Shown here: positions 41,729 to 49,389 of the stretch, piece after piece
Layout of the letters: each line of letters starts with the position of its first letter
Numbering within the stretch: position 1 is the stretch's first letter
Assembly (NCBI RefSeq): GCF_028023555.1
Contig: NZ_JAQIOY010000001.1
Coordinates: 62,001 to 126,000, forward strand
Source: Thalassococcus_A lentus
Lineage (GTDB): Bacteria > Pseudomonadota > Alphaproteobacteria > Rhodobacterales > Rhodobacteraceae
Reading direction: 5' to 3'
DNA length: 64,000 bases
Notes under the pieces: model-generated
Databases searched by the model: none
What the model saw: only the letters and a program-made list of their open reading frames with translations
What the model was told of the DNA's origin: nothing
Program-made: the position numbers and the translations under genes

Positions 41729-42271
41729 CTATTTCCGTCGCTTGTGCTCGTCCAATCTCGGGAAAATCTCGACAAAGTTACAAGGCCGATGCCGGTAGTC
41801 GAGTTGCCAGCGCAAAATTTCGTCCCAAGCATCTTTGCAGGCGCCGGGGCTTCCGGGCAGGGCAAACAGATACGTTCCCCCGGCCACACCGCCCGTTGCG
41901 CGGCTTTGGACGGCACTGGTGCCGATCTTTTGAAACGAGACCATGGTAAAAACCGTACCAAATGCTTCTATTTCCTTTTCATAGACGTCGCGATGCGCCT
42001 CGACGGTGACATCACGGCCAGTCAGCCCCGTTCCACCAGTCGAAAGCACCACATCAATCGAAGGGTCAGCCACCCAGCTCCGCAGTTGATCTGCGATCAG
42101 GTCACGCTCATCGCTAACAATTTCACGCGCCGCCAGAGTATGTCCTGCATCCTCGAGGCGTGCGACCAGCGTGTCGCCTGAACGATCTTCTCCCAATTGC
42201 CGAGTGTCCGAAACGGTCAACACAGCGATGCGGACCGGGATGAATTCCTTGGTTTCGTCGATACGGCTCAT
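41729..42271 (-). CDS. moaB: Molybdenum cofactor biosynthesis protein B
   Basis: This 180-residue protein is the MoaB/MogA-type molybdopterin adenylyltransferase-fold protein. VLSTGGTGLTGRDVT (about 80-95) is the conserved molybdopterin-binding motif, with LTVSDTR near the N-terminus and ALPGSPGACKDAWDEI near the C-terminus. The start ATG at 42271 overlaps the upstream phosphoesterase stop (ATGA). It is the last gene of the UDG-phosphoesterase-moaB run. No other molybdenum-cofactor gene is in the window. Confidence 0.93.
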   Translation of the reverse strand: MSRIDETKEFIPVRIAVLTVSDTRQLGEDRSGDTLVARLEDAGHTLAAREIVSDERDLIADQLRSWVADPSIDVVLSTGGTGLTGRDVTVEAHRDVYEKEIEAFGTVFTMVSFQKIGTSAVQSRATGGVAGGTYLFALPGSPGACKDAWDEILRWQLDYRHRPCNFVEIFPRLDEHKRRK

Positions 42272-42873
42272 GACGATGCCTCCAGTTTGAACCAATTGGG
42301 ATTGGGGCCAAGGTTGACCACTTGGGTCTTGCCGATGGCCCCGCTCTGCCCCCAGCTGTCGTGAATATGCCCGCAAATCGCAAGACTTGGCTGTAGCCGT
42401 TCAATCGCGTCGCGGATTGCAGTCGATCCAACCGACACACCGTTTGACGTGACATCTGCAATTCCTTTGGGCGGGGAATGCGTCATCAGGATGTCCACCC
42501 GATCGCAGCGGTCCAGTGCCGCCTTTGCCTGTGCTTCATCCAAATCAAAAGACCAGTCGCCAAACGGTGTCTCAGGAATACCGCCACCCAGACCGAAGAT
42601 TCGCAGACCGTTGATCGTAGCCCCCTGACCATGCAGCACGGTTGTGCCGTCCAAGGCCGATGACTGCAGCTCAGCATCGCTTTCGGCATTGCCGGGAACG
42701 ACGATCATGGGCGCAGCAATCCCATCCAGCATCGCCATGGCTTCGTTCAAGCCTTGTCGCATGTTGCAAAAATCACCGGCACCCAGAACGAGATCAGCCT
42801 CGGCACTGGCAGCCACCAGTTCCGCCGCCCGGCTGCGGGACAAATGCAGGTCTGAAAAGGCGAGGATCTTCAA
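42268..42873 (-). CDS. Metallophosphoesterase
   Basis: This 201-residue protein has the calcineurin-like phosphoesterase fold with both metal sites: Asp8-x-His10 (FSDLHLS), Asp34 (GAGDFCN), Asn62 (PGNAES), the THSPP histidine and the GHIHD pair near 168-170. It is probably a small phosphodiesterase; the substrate is unknown. The start is TTG at 42873: TTG overlaps the TGA stop of the upstream uracil-DNA glycosylase gene (TTGA), and no ATG fits before the essential SDLH motif. It overlaps moaB by ATGA, so three genes are translationally chained. Confidence 0.88.
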   Translation of the reverse strand: MKILAFSDLHLSRSRAAELVAASAEADLVLGAGDFCNMRQGLNEAMAMLDGIAAPMIVVPGNAESDAELQSSALDGTTVLHGQGATINGLRIFGLGGGIPETPFGDWSFDLDEAQAKAALDRCDRVDILMTHSPPKGIADVTSNGVSVGSTAIRDAIERLQPSLAICGHIHDSWGQSGAIGKTQVVNLGPNPNWFKLEASS

Positions 42874-43667
42874 CCCCGGCCCTCCAACCGCGCCTTGAGC
42901 GCCAAAAGGTCCGCCCAGGTTTCGCGCTTCGCAGAAGGTGTGCGCAGCAGATAAGCCGGATGTAACATCGGCAAAGCCGGCAATCCGCCTGCCTCGGCTG
43001 GTGCCTCGTGCCAGTTCCCGCGCAATCGTGTGATCCCGCGCTTGCCCAGCAATGCCTGCGCCGCATGATTCCCGACAACCAACAAAATCTTGGGTTTGGC
43101 CAATGCGATGTGACGATAGACAAAAGGCTGCATCATTGCGATTTCGTCTGGTCGCGGATCACGGTTCTGCGGCGGGCGCCAAGGCAGAACGTTGGTGATG
43201 TAGACGTTTTCCTTGCGATCCAGATCAATGGCGCCGAGCATCTTATCCAGCAACTGCCCGGCCCGACCGACAAACGGCTTGCCCGCACGATCTTCGTCTC
43301 GTCCGGGCGCTTCGCCAATGATCATGACCGGTGCACCAGCAGTGCCATCGGAAAAAACAAGGTTCCGCGCGCCTTTCTTAAGCTCACAGTGATCATAAGC
43401 GCCCAACGCGGCGCGCAATGCATCCAGCGTGTCTGCAGCTGCGGCTGCCTTGGTGGCGATGGCGACGGTATCTGGCTTTTCTTCAACAGGCGGAGGCATG
43501 ACCTGCGTTTTGGCTGTGGCCGGGACGGCTTCGGCCGCTGCCGTTTTTGCAGCAGTTTCCAAGGCGAAACGATCCACCGGCGTGTCCGAGATCGCCTCGT
43601 CCACTCCCAGATCCACCTGCCATTCAAGCAGGGCGCGTGCACTATGCCAATCCAGCTCCGATTCCAT
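42870..43667 (-). CDS. Uracil-DNA glycosylase, family 4-like, lacking Fe-S cysteines
   Basis: This 265-residue protein matches the core of family 4 uracil-DNA glycosylases: motif 1 GEAPGRDEDRAGKPFVGRAG (about 118-137), the NVLPWRPPQNRDPRPDE segment and motif 2 LHPAYLLR. Family 4 enzymes normally hold a 4Fe-4S cluster with four cysteines; here only one cysteine exists in the whole protein (Cys94), so no such cluster is possible. A 75-residue Ala/Pro/Lys-rich N-terminal extension precedes the domain. Fe-S-free relatives are known in alphaproteobacteria. It heads a coupled run with a phosphoesterase and moaB. Confidence 0.88.
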   Translation of the reverse strand: MESELDWHSARALLEWQVDLGVDEAISDTPVDRFALETAAKTAAAEAVPATAKTQVMPPPVEEKPDTVAIATKAAAAADTLDALRAALGAYDHCELKKGARNLVFSDGTAGAPVMIIGEAPGRDEDRAGKPFVGRAGQLLDKMLGAIDLDRKENVYITNVLPWRPPQNRDPRPDEIAMMQPFVYRHIALAKPKILLVVGNHAAQALLGKRGITRLRGNWHEAPAEAGGLPALPMLHPAYLLRTPSAKRETWADLLALKARLEGRG

Positions 43668-43794
43668 GCGGCCACCCTATAGGCTGCGACGACACATTAA
43701 AACGCATGCTCTTTGGTCAAAGCGAATTTGAATATCCGAATTGATCGGGCTTTTTCTGCCAAAGCCTTTGCGCCGCGTCTCATCGCCTTTGAAA

Positions 43795-43808
43795 AGTCAA
43801 ATTTGACT
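43795..43808. promoter_or_regulatory. Palindrome overlapping a candidate -35, upstream of pyrB
   Basis: AGTCAAATTTGACT is a perfect 14-bp inverted repeat about 92 bases before the pyrB start. Its right arm contains TTGACT, which could serve as a -35 with a weak GTAGCA 17 bases downstream. A regulator bound here would block that promoter. This is inference from position. Confidence 0.33.
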
Positions 43809-43899
43809 GCGCAAGAGACTGCTCAGTAGCAGCAGTCCGGGCCTTGCCCCGCACGTCAAGGCTACTTATGAAGACTGCAGCCAATCGCGAGGCCTTTGT

Positions 43900-44850
43900 A
43901 TGAGATTTGACCACCGCCATCTTCTGGGCATTGAACCCCTGCGCCCCGATGAGATCACGACAATTCTGGATCTGGCGGATCAATACGTCTCTTTCAATCG
44001 TCGCCGGGACAAGCACGCCAAAGCGCTGGCAGGGCTGACCCAGATCAATATGTTTTTCGAAAATTCGACCCGGACACAGGCCAGCTTCGAGCTGGCAGGC
44101 AAACGTCTGGGCGCAGATGTCATGAACATGGCAATGCAAGCCAGTTCGATCAAAAAGGGTGAAACCCTGATCGATACGGCGATGACATTGAACGCGATGC
44201 ACCCGGATCTCTTGGTTGTGCGCCATCCGCATTCCGGCGCGGTGGACCAACTGGCGCAAAAGGTAAACTGCGCCGTGCTAAATGCAGGCGACGGTCGCCA
44301 CGAACATCCGACACAAGCGTTGCTGGATGCTCTGACCATACGTCGGGCCAAGGGGCGGTTGCATAGGCTCAACATCGCGATATGCGGTGATATTGCGCAC
44401 AGCCGGGTTGCGCGATCCAACCTGTTGCTTCTGCACAAAATGGAAAACCGTATTCGTCTGGTTGGCCCTTCCACCCTTATGCCCTCTGGCATCGATGCCT
44501 TTGGTGTCGAAGTCTACGAAGACATGGCCGAGGGCCTGAAGGATGTGGACGTGGTCATGATGCTGCGCCTTCAGCGGGAACGTATGGACGGCGGTTTCAT
44601 CCCGTCAGAGCGGGAATATTACCATCGCTACGGGCTCGACGCCGAAAAGCTGAGCCATGCCAAACCTGACGCAATCGTCATGCACCCGGGCCCCATGAAC
44701 AGAGGGGTCGAAATCGATGGAACGCTTGCGGACGACATCAACCGCAGCGTCATTCAGGATCAGGTTGAAATGGGCGTTGCCGTTCGAATGGCCGTCATGG
44801 ACCTGCTTGCGCGAAATCTTCGCGCCCGACCCACTGAGGTGATGGCATGA
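43900..44850 (+). CDS. pyrB: Aspartate carbamoyltransferase catalytic subunit
   Basis: This 316-residue enzyme makes N-carbamoyl-aspartate from carbamoyl phosphate and aspartate, the committed step of pyrimidine synthesis. The carbamoyl-phosphate loop FENSTRTQASFE (about 53-64), the HPTQALLD motif and the HPGPMNRG loop (about 266-273) are intact. No regulatory pyrI is near. The stop overlaps the next gene (ATGA at 44847-44850), and a dihydroorotase-like gene lies two genes downstream, like the pyrB-pyrC' pairing of class A ATCases. Confidence 0.97.
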   Translation: MRFDHRHLLGIEPLRPDEITTILDLADQYVSFNRRRDKHAKALAGLTQINMFFENSTRTQASFELAGKRLGADVMNMAMQASSIKKGETLIDTAMTLNAMHPDLLVVRHPHSGAVDQLAQKVNCAVLNAGDGRHEHPTQALLDALTIRRAKGRLHRLNIAICGDIAHSRVARSNLLLLHKMENRIRLVGPSTLMPSGIDAFGVEVYEDMAEGLKDVDVVMMLRLQRERMDGGFIPSEREYYHRYGLDAEKLSHAKPDAIVMHPGPMNRGVEIDGTLADDINRSVIQDQVEMGVAVRMAVMDLLARNLRARPTEVMA

Positions 44851-45389
44851 CAACGATGAAGATCAACGGATCCGAGACGGGCGTTCTGCGGCTCTTTCAT
44901 CTCGACCTGCCGCGCGAAGCGATTGACCGGTTTGTAACGCAAGCCGGCACCGGCGAATGGCCGTTGAAATATGGCCTCGGTGCCAAGATCCTGAGGCCAT
45001 CGTTTGTGGACGTCGTTGATCTGCGCGATCTCGGAGACATGAGCCTGTCCGAGTACATGACCGAAGCCCATGGCGCCGCGGGGGCCGATTTCAAAGGCGC
45101 GCGCATGCAGATCGATGCGTTGCGCGGCCACGTCCTGATCCTGCCAAGCCAAACATTCAACAACACCTCGCAAGAACTGAACATCGCGCCACCACTGCGC
45201 TGGATCGGAACCTTTTCAGAGACCAAAGCAAAAGGACGCGGTGCCAAAATCCAAAGTGCCGCTGCAAAAGGTCAGACCGGGGGCTCTGCAAGCGCGGGCA
45301 GAGGCGCAGGCAGTTCCATGTTTCTGCGGATATTCCTGATTGGCCTCGTTGTGCTGGCCCTTTTGATTGCAGCTCTAATCCTGAGATGA
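44847..45389 (+). CDS. Unknown protein with C-terminal membrane anchor
   Basis: I do not recognise this 180-residue protein. Residues about 1-110 look like a small mixed alpha/beta domain (TGVLRLFHLDLPREAIDRF near the start, FVDVVDLRDLGDMSLSEY in the middle), then a Gly/Ala/Lys-rich linker (128-155) and one C-terminal transmembrane helix (about 156-178) with a single Arg after it, as in tail-anchored proteins. The start overlaps the pyrB stop and the stop overlaps the next gene's start (both ATGA), so it is translationally coupled on both sides. Its place suggests a role tied to the pyr operon or to membrane growth; that is inference. Confidence 0.8.
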   Translation: MTTMKINGSETGVLRLFHLDLPREAIDRFVTQAGTGEWPLKYGLGAKILRPSFVDVVDLRDLGDMSLSEYMTEAHGAAGADFKGARMQIDALRGHVLILPSQTFNNTSQELNIAPPLRWIGTFSETKAKGRGAKIQSAAAKGQTGGSASAGRGAGSSMFLRIFLIGLVVLALLIAALILR

Positions 45390-45961
45390 GTTCCCCGGCC
45401 TCTGTCATGCAAACCGACTGGGATGGTCTGCTGGATCAGGGTGAGCGGGTTTTGTGGCAAGGGCGGCCCGAAGCGGGCCTGACACTGGCACCGATCCAAC
45501 CCATGCAGATGATGATGGGTTTGGTATTCGTCGTCTTTTCGCTGTTCTGGATGTCGATGGCTGGGTGGATTGCCTCGGGCATGCCCGGCCCAGTTTCGTT
45601 CTTTCCGATGTTCGGCCTGATTTTCCTTGCCATTGGCCTTTATAATGCTGGCGGCTACGCCTTTTGGAAGGCCTATCTGCGCGGTCGCACAGTCTACAGC
45701 CTGACCACACAGCGTGCATTTGTAGCGTCTGACATTCCCTTTCTAGGCCGCAGCCTGAAGTCCTATGACATCGAAGCAAACAGCCCCCTCGAATATATTG
45801 AGGGCAACCCCGGCTCGGTGTTTTTCGCGAACAAGCGGATCCATACGCAAAATGGGTCTTACAGAAAGCGCGTTGGCTTTGAGCGCATCATGCAGGCACG
45901 GGCCGTTTACCGCATGTTGCGCGACATCCAACGGGGCACTATTGCAGAGGACAACGCATGA
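45386..45961 (+). CDS. Two-helix membrane protein with PH-like domain
   Basis: This 191-residue protein has an N-terminal segment DWDGLLDQGERVLWQGRPEAG, the typical opening of bacterial PH-domain/YdbT-like proteins, then two transmembrane helices (about 40-62 and 72-94), then a beta-rich C-terminal domain (RTVYSLTTQRAFVASDIPF, SLKSYDIEANSPLEYIEG). Its function is unknown. It overlaps the upstream gene by 4 bases (ATGA) and precedes the dihydroorotase-like gene by 50 bases, so it is part of the pyrB operon. Confidence 0.82.
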   Translation: MSSPASVMQTDWDGLLDQGERVLWQGRPEAGLTLAPIQPMQMMMGLVFVVFSLFWMSMAGWIASGMPGPVSFFPMFGLIFLAIGLYNAGGYAFWKAYLRGRTVYSLTTQRAFVASDIPFLGRSLKSYDIEANSPLEYIEGNPGSVFFANKRIHTQNGSYRKRVGFERIMQARAVYRMLRDIQRGTIAEDNA

Positions 45962-46011
45962 CTATGCGAAATGGCTCCGGGCTTGATAACGTTGTCACAA
46001 GGATCTGAAAC

Positions 46012-47295
46012 ATGACAAAGACCCTGATCACACGTGCGCAACTGATCGACCCAGAGGCTGGCACCATTCAGGACGGCGCTGTTCTGATGGCAGAGGGTGT
46101 CATCCAGACGGTGTTTGAGGATCCCTCGCCCAACGTGCCCGGCGCAGAGATCGTCGATGCAGGCGAAGCCTACCTTGCGCCCGGGATCGTCGATATCGGC
46201 GTAAAGGTCGGAGAGCCCGGCGAACGTCACAAGGAAAGCTTCAAGACGGCCGGTCTCGCTGCTGCTTCGGGCGGTGTTACGACGATCGTGACGCGGCCTG
46301 ACACGACGCCAGCCACAGATACCCCCGAAGCGATGGAATTCATTCGGCGGCGCGCCAATCAGGCAGCGCCGGTCAATGTCTTGCCGATGGCCGCCCTGAC
46401 CAAAGGCCGCGAAGGGCGCGAAATGACCGAAATCGGTTTTATGCTGGATGCAGGTGCCATCGCCTTTACCGATTGCGACAGCGTGGTGACCGACACCAAG
46501 GTTCTGGCCCGCGCCATGGGCTATGCCCGCAGTCTGGGCGCGCTGGTGATGGGACATCCACAGGAGCCGATCCTGTCGAAGGGCGCTTCTGCTACATCGG
46601 GAAAATTCGCGACACTGCGCGGTCTTCCTGCGGTATCCGCCATGGCTGAACGTATGGGGCTGGACCGGGACCTTGCCTTGGTCGAAATGACTGGCGCACG
46701 CTATCATGCCGACCAGATCACCACTGCACAGGCCGTTGCCGTCTTGGCGCGCGCCAAAGGCGAAGGGCTGGATGTGAGTGCTGGTACCTCCATGCATCAT
46801 CTGACCCTGAACGAGATGGACGTCGCCGACTACAGGACGTTTTTCAAAGTGAAACCCCCGCTGCGTTCCGAAGAGGACAGACAAGCGGTCGTTGAAGCCG
46901 TCAGAAGCGGTGTGATCGATGTGATCGGCAGCTTCCACACGCCACAGGACGAAGAAAGCAAACGCCTGCCATTCGAAGAGGCCGCCTCTGGCGCTGTCGG
47001 GCTGGAAACCATGTTGCCAGTCCTGCTGCGCCTCTATCACTCCGGTGAACTGGAGCTGCCCGTATTGTTCAAGGCACTGTCGCTGAATCCGGCCAAACGT
47101 CTAGGGCTTGCTTGCGGTCGGATGTCTGCTGGCGCACCGGCTGATCTGGTGCTTTTCGATGCAGACAAGCCATTTGTTCTGGATCGTTTTGCTCTTCAGT
47201 CAAAATCCAAGAACACCCCCTTTGACGGTGCCCGCCTGCAAGGTAAGGTTCTTCAAACCTTTGTCGCCGGAAAAGGCGTCCACCCGAGCAGCTAG
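46012..47295 (+). CDS. pyrC: Dihydroorotase-like protein lacking the catalytic metal ligands
   Basis: This 427-residue protein aligns throughout with class I dihydroorotases of the amidohydrolase superfamily, but the hallmark metal motif D-x-H-x-H-x-R-x-P-G reads D61 I G63 V K65 V G67 E P G, so both histidines and the arginine are lost. Other ligand positions are also altered (GHPQEP in place of HAED; SFHTPQDEES in place of DHAPH). It is therefore probably a non-catalytic pyrC'-type subunit that supports ATCase assembly, as known for Pseudomonas. A working dihydroorotase would have to be encoded elsewhere. It lies in the pyrB operon directly before plsY (9-base gap). Confidence 0.88.
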   Translation: MTKTLITRAQLIDPEAGTIQDGAVLMAEGVIQTVFEDPSPNVPGAEIVDAGEAYLAPGIVDIGVKVGEPGERHKESFKTAGLAAASGGVTTIVTRPDTTPATDTPEAMEFIRRRANQAAPVNVLPMAALTKGREGREMTEIGFMLDAGAIAFTDCDSVVTDTKVLARAMGYARSLGALVMGHPQEPILSKGASATSGKFATLRGLPAVSAMAERMGLDRDLALVEMTGARYHADQITTAQAVAVLARAKGEGLDVSAGTSMHHLTLNEMDVADYRTFFKVKPPLRSEEDRQAVVEAVRSGVIDVIGSFHTPQDEESKRLPFEEAASGAVGLETMLPVLLRLYHSGELELPVLFKALSLNPAKRLGLACGRMSAGAPADLVLFDADKPFVLDRFALQSKSKNTPFDGARLQGKVLQTFVAGKGVHPSS

Positions 47296-47304
47296 GCCGC
47301 ACCC

Positions 47305-47913
47305 ATGCCAGAAATCGTCAATACTCTGCCAATTCTCGCCCTGTGGGGTGTGATTGGATATGTGCTGGGCTCCATCCCCGGCGGAATAGTCATGGCGCGT
47401 GTCATGGGGCTGGGTGATCTGCGGCAGATCGGCTCCGGCAATATTGGCGCAACCAATGTTCTGCGCACAGGCAGCAAAACGGCCGCCGCCGCGACCTTGC
47501 TGTTTGATGCTGGCAAAGGGATCATTGCTGTCCTGCTGGCCCGCTATGCCGCTGGCGAAGATGCTGCCCAGCTTGCGGGTCTCATGGCCTTTCTGGGCCA
47601 TTGCTTTCCCATTTGGCTAAAGTTCAAAGGCGGCAAGGGTGTTGCGACATTCCTTGGCGTCTTGCTGGCGCTTTCTTTTTGGGTTGGCGCATTGGTTTGC
47701 TTCTCTTGGCTGATCGCGGCCGCCATCCTGCGTATTTCTTCTGCAGGCGCTCTGGCCGCCGCCGCCACGTCGACGGTATGGGCACTAATGCTTGGCCGAT
47801 CAGATATGGTGGTGCTGACGCTGGTTCTGACCGGTTTGGTGTTTTGGACCCATCGCGCCAATATCGAACGTCTGCGCGCGGGAACCGAACCGAAGATTGG
47901 CCAGAAAACCTAG
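47305..47913 (+). CDS. plsY: Glycerol-3-phosphate acyltransferase
   Basis: This 202-residue integral membrane enzyme acylates glycerol 3-phosphate using acyl-phosphate, the first step of phospholipid synthesis. The three PlsY motifs are seen: YVLGSIPGG near residue 20-27, GSGNIGATNVLR at 43-54 and KFKGGKGVATFLG at about 106-118. Five transmembrane helices are predicted. It follows the dihydroorotase-like gene by 9 bases, the last of the pyr operon. Its TAG stop overlaps the TAG stop of the convergent hydrolase gene (CTAG at 47910-47913). Confidence 0.96.
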   Translation: MPEIVNTLPILALWGVIGYVLGSIPGGIVMARVMGLGDLRQIGSGNIGATNVLRTGSKTAAAATLLFDAGKGIIAVLLARYAAGEDAAQLAGLMAFLGHCFPIWLKFKGGKGVATFLGVLLALSFWVGALVCFSWLIAAAILRISSAGALAAAATSTVWALMLGRSDMVVLTLVLTGLVFWTHRANIERLRAGTEPKIGQKT

Positions 47914-48689
47914 CGTTTCGCGCGGTCTATGTTGGTCCTAATTGCATCAGCCACGTCCTTTGGATGGGTCATGACCAGCATGTGAGCCGCTCCGGACACC
48001 ACAGTTTCCTCGGCCGTTGTCAGGCGTTCTGTCAGACCTTTGTGGACTTCTGCGATCATCGGAACGGTTTCTGAACCGCGCAACAACGCAACGGGCATCT
48101 TCAGAGTTTTCAACCCAGCGCCCTGCAGCAACCCGGCGCTGTCCTGCCAAAGGCTGGGCTCTGTCCCCACCACAAATGGCATGTTGTCGGCCATCGCTTG
48201 TTGGGCTTCGGCCGGGAACTGGGCCCACGGCACACCGCCTCCCCAGAGGCGGTTGAAAACACGCGCCGCCTCTAACGCGCCACCTGTTTCGAAAACCGCG
48301 AAAAACTCTTCTTCCGCTGCGCGATGTGCGTCCCGTATCGGCCCCGAGGGTGCCGCCGCAAAGAAGACAGGTTCAACCAATGTCAGCGAGGCGACAGCAT
48401 CCGGCACCTCAAGCGACAGCCGAAGCGCTAGCGTGGCGCCAAAACTGTGCCCGACCAAGTGCATGCCCTCGCGCAGGAAGGGCCTGACTGCTTCTGTGGC
48501 CACGTCATGCGGATCTCCATTGGGCCAACCCGGGCTACGACCGTGGCCCGGTAGGTCCGGCGCACAGACGGTTAGCTGGTCAGACAAATGACCTGCTACC
48601 GCCTTCCACATGCCGGACCGACCCAGCCCACAATGCAGAAAAAGGGCCGCTTCCGGCCCGTTTCCAAATTCCCGCGAAAACAACTCCAT
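47910..48689 (-). CDS. Alpha/beta hydrolase
   Basis: This 259-residue protein has the alpha/beta-hydrolase fold: the oxyanion region FLHCGLGRSGMW, DLPGHGRS, the nucleophile elbow GHSFGA (Ser about 82), an acid near LLRGSETVPM and the catalytic His in SGAAHMLVMTHP. The substrate is unknown. The start is ATG at 48689; the preceding TTG codon is in frame but less likely. It follows the DsbA-fold isomerase gene by 6 bases on the same strand and converges on plsY with overlapping stops. Confidence 0.9.
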   Translation of the reverse strand: MELFSREFGNGPEAALFLHCGLGRSGMWKAVAGHLSDQLTVCAPDLPGHGRSPGWPNGDPHDVATEAVRPFLREGMHLVGHSFGATLALRLSLEVPDAVASLTLVEPVFFAAAPSGPIRDAHRAAEEEFFAVFETGGALEAARVFNRLWGGGVPWAQFPAEAQQAMADNMPFVVGTEPSLWQDSAGLLQGAGLKTLKMPVALLRGSETVPMIAEVHKGLTERLTTAEETVVSGAAHMLVMTHPKDVADAIRTNIDRAKR

Positions 48690-48695
48690 CAAGGG

Positions 48696-49295
48696 CTACA
48701 GCTGGCCAGCCAGATGCAGATCGAGATAGTCCAGCCGATCCTGACCCCAGAACCGCTGGCCGTCGTCAGTGATATAGAATGGAGCACCGAAGACGCCGCG
48801 TTCCACGGCCTCTTCAAGATTTGCGGCATAGGTTTCGGCACCGGCCAGCAAGCCGCTGTCCGCCAGAGATGGATCAAAACCTGCATCGCTCAAAGCGCCC
48901 TTGATGACAGCATCGTCAGCAATGTCTTTTTCTCCTGCCCAACATGCGCTTAGCAAGTTTTGGCACAGTGCGCCCAGATCACCGCCGCCAGCATTCTGGG
49001 CTGCAATCACGGCATAAGACGATGGCGCCATGTTTGTTGGCCAATGCGCGGGCTTCAGGTTGAACGGCATTTCAAGTCGTTTCGCCTGCCGAACCAGTTC
49101 TTGTGCCCGGTATTCCTGACGACTTGGATGACGGTCCTTGGGCGGCGTGCCACCAGTCCGGCCGAACAGAGCAATGATGTCCAACGGTTTGTAGGTAATC
49201 GTCGCACCATGTTTTTCCGCGATTTTCTCAAGTCGATCTCCTGCCAGATAGGCGTAAGGAGAAAGCGTTGCAAAGAAGTAGTCGATATGGGGCAT
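48696..49295 (-). CDS. 2-hydroxychromene-2-carboxylate isomerase family (DsbA fold)
   Basis: This 199-residue protein belongs to the kappa-class GST/HCCA isomerase family: IDYFFATLSPYAYLAGDRL at the N-terminus, KPLDIIALFGRTGG, and the C-terminal ERGVFGAPFYITDDGQRFWGQDRLDYL. The Ser in the active loop (TLSPY) replaces a DsbA cysteine, as in true family members, so it is a glutathione-dependent isomerase rather than an oxidase. ATG at 49295 has GGAG 9 bases upstream. No naphthalene pathway is near, so its substrate is not the eponymous one with any certainty. Confidence 0.9.
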   Translation of the reverse strand: MPHIDYFFATLSPYAYLAGDRLEKIAEKHGATITYKPLDIIALFGRTGGTPPKDRHPSRQEYRAQELVRQAKRLEMPFNLKPAHWPTNMAPSSYAVIAAQNAGGGDLGALCQNLLSACWAGEKDIADDAVIKGALSDAGFDPSLADSGLLAGAETYAANLEEAVERGVFGAPFYITDDGQRFWGQDRLDYLDLHLAGQL

Positions 49296-49389
49296 TCCGG
49301 CGCGCTCCTGTTTGCTGTGTTGGCGGCAACGTAGGCCCATGTTAAGCGGTCCGCAATGTCACGAATCCGTCATATACCGGAGCTGCCCC

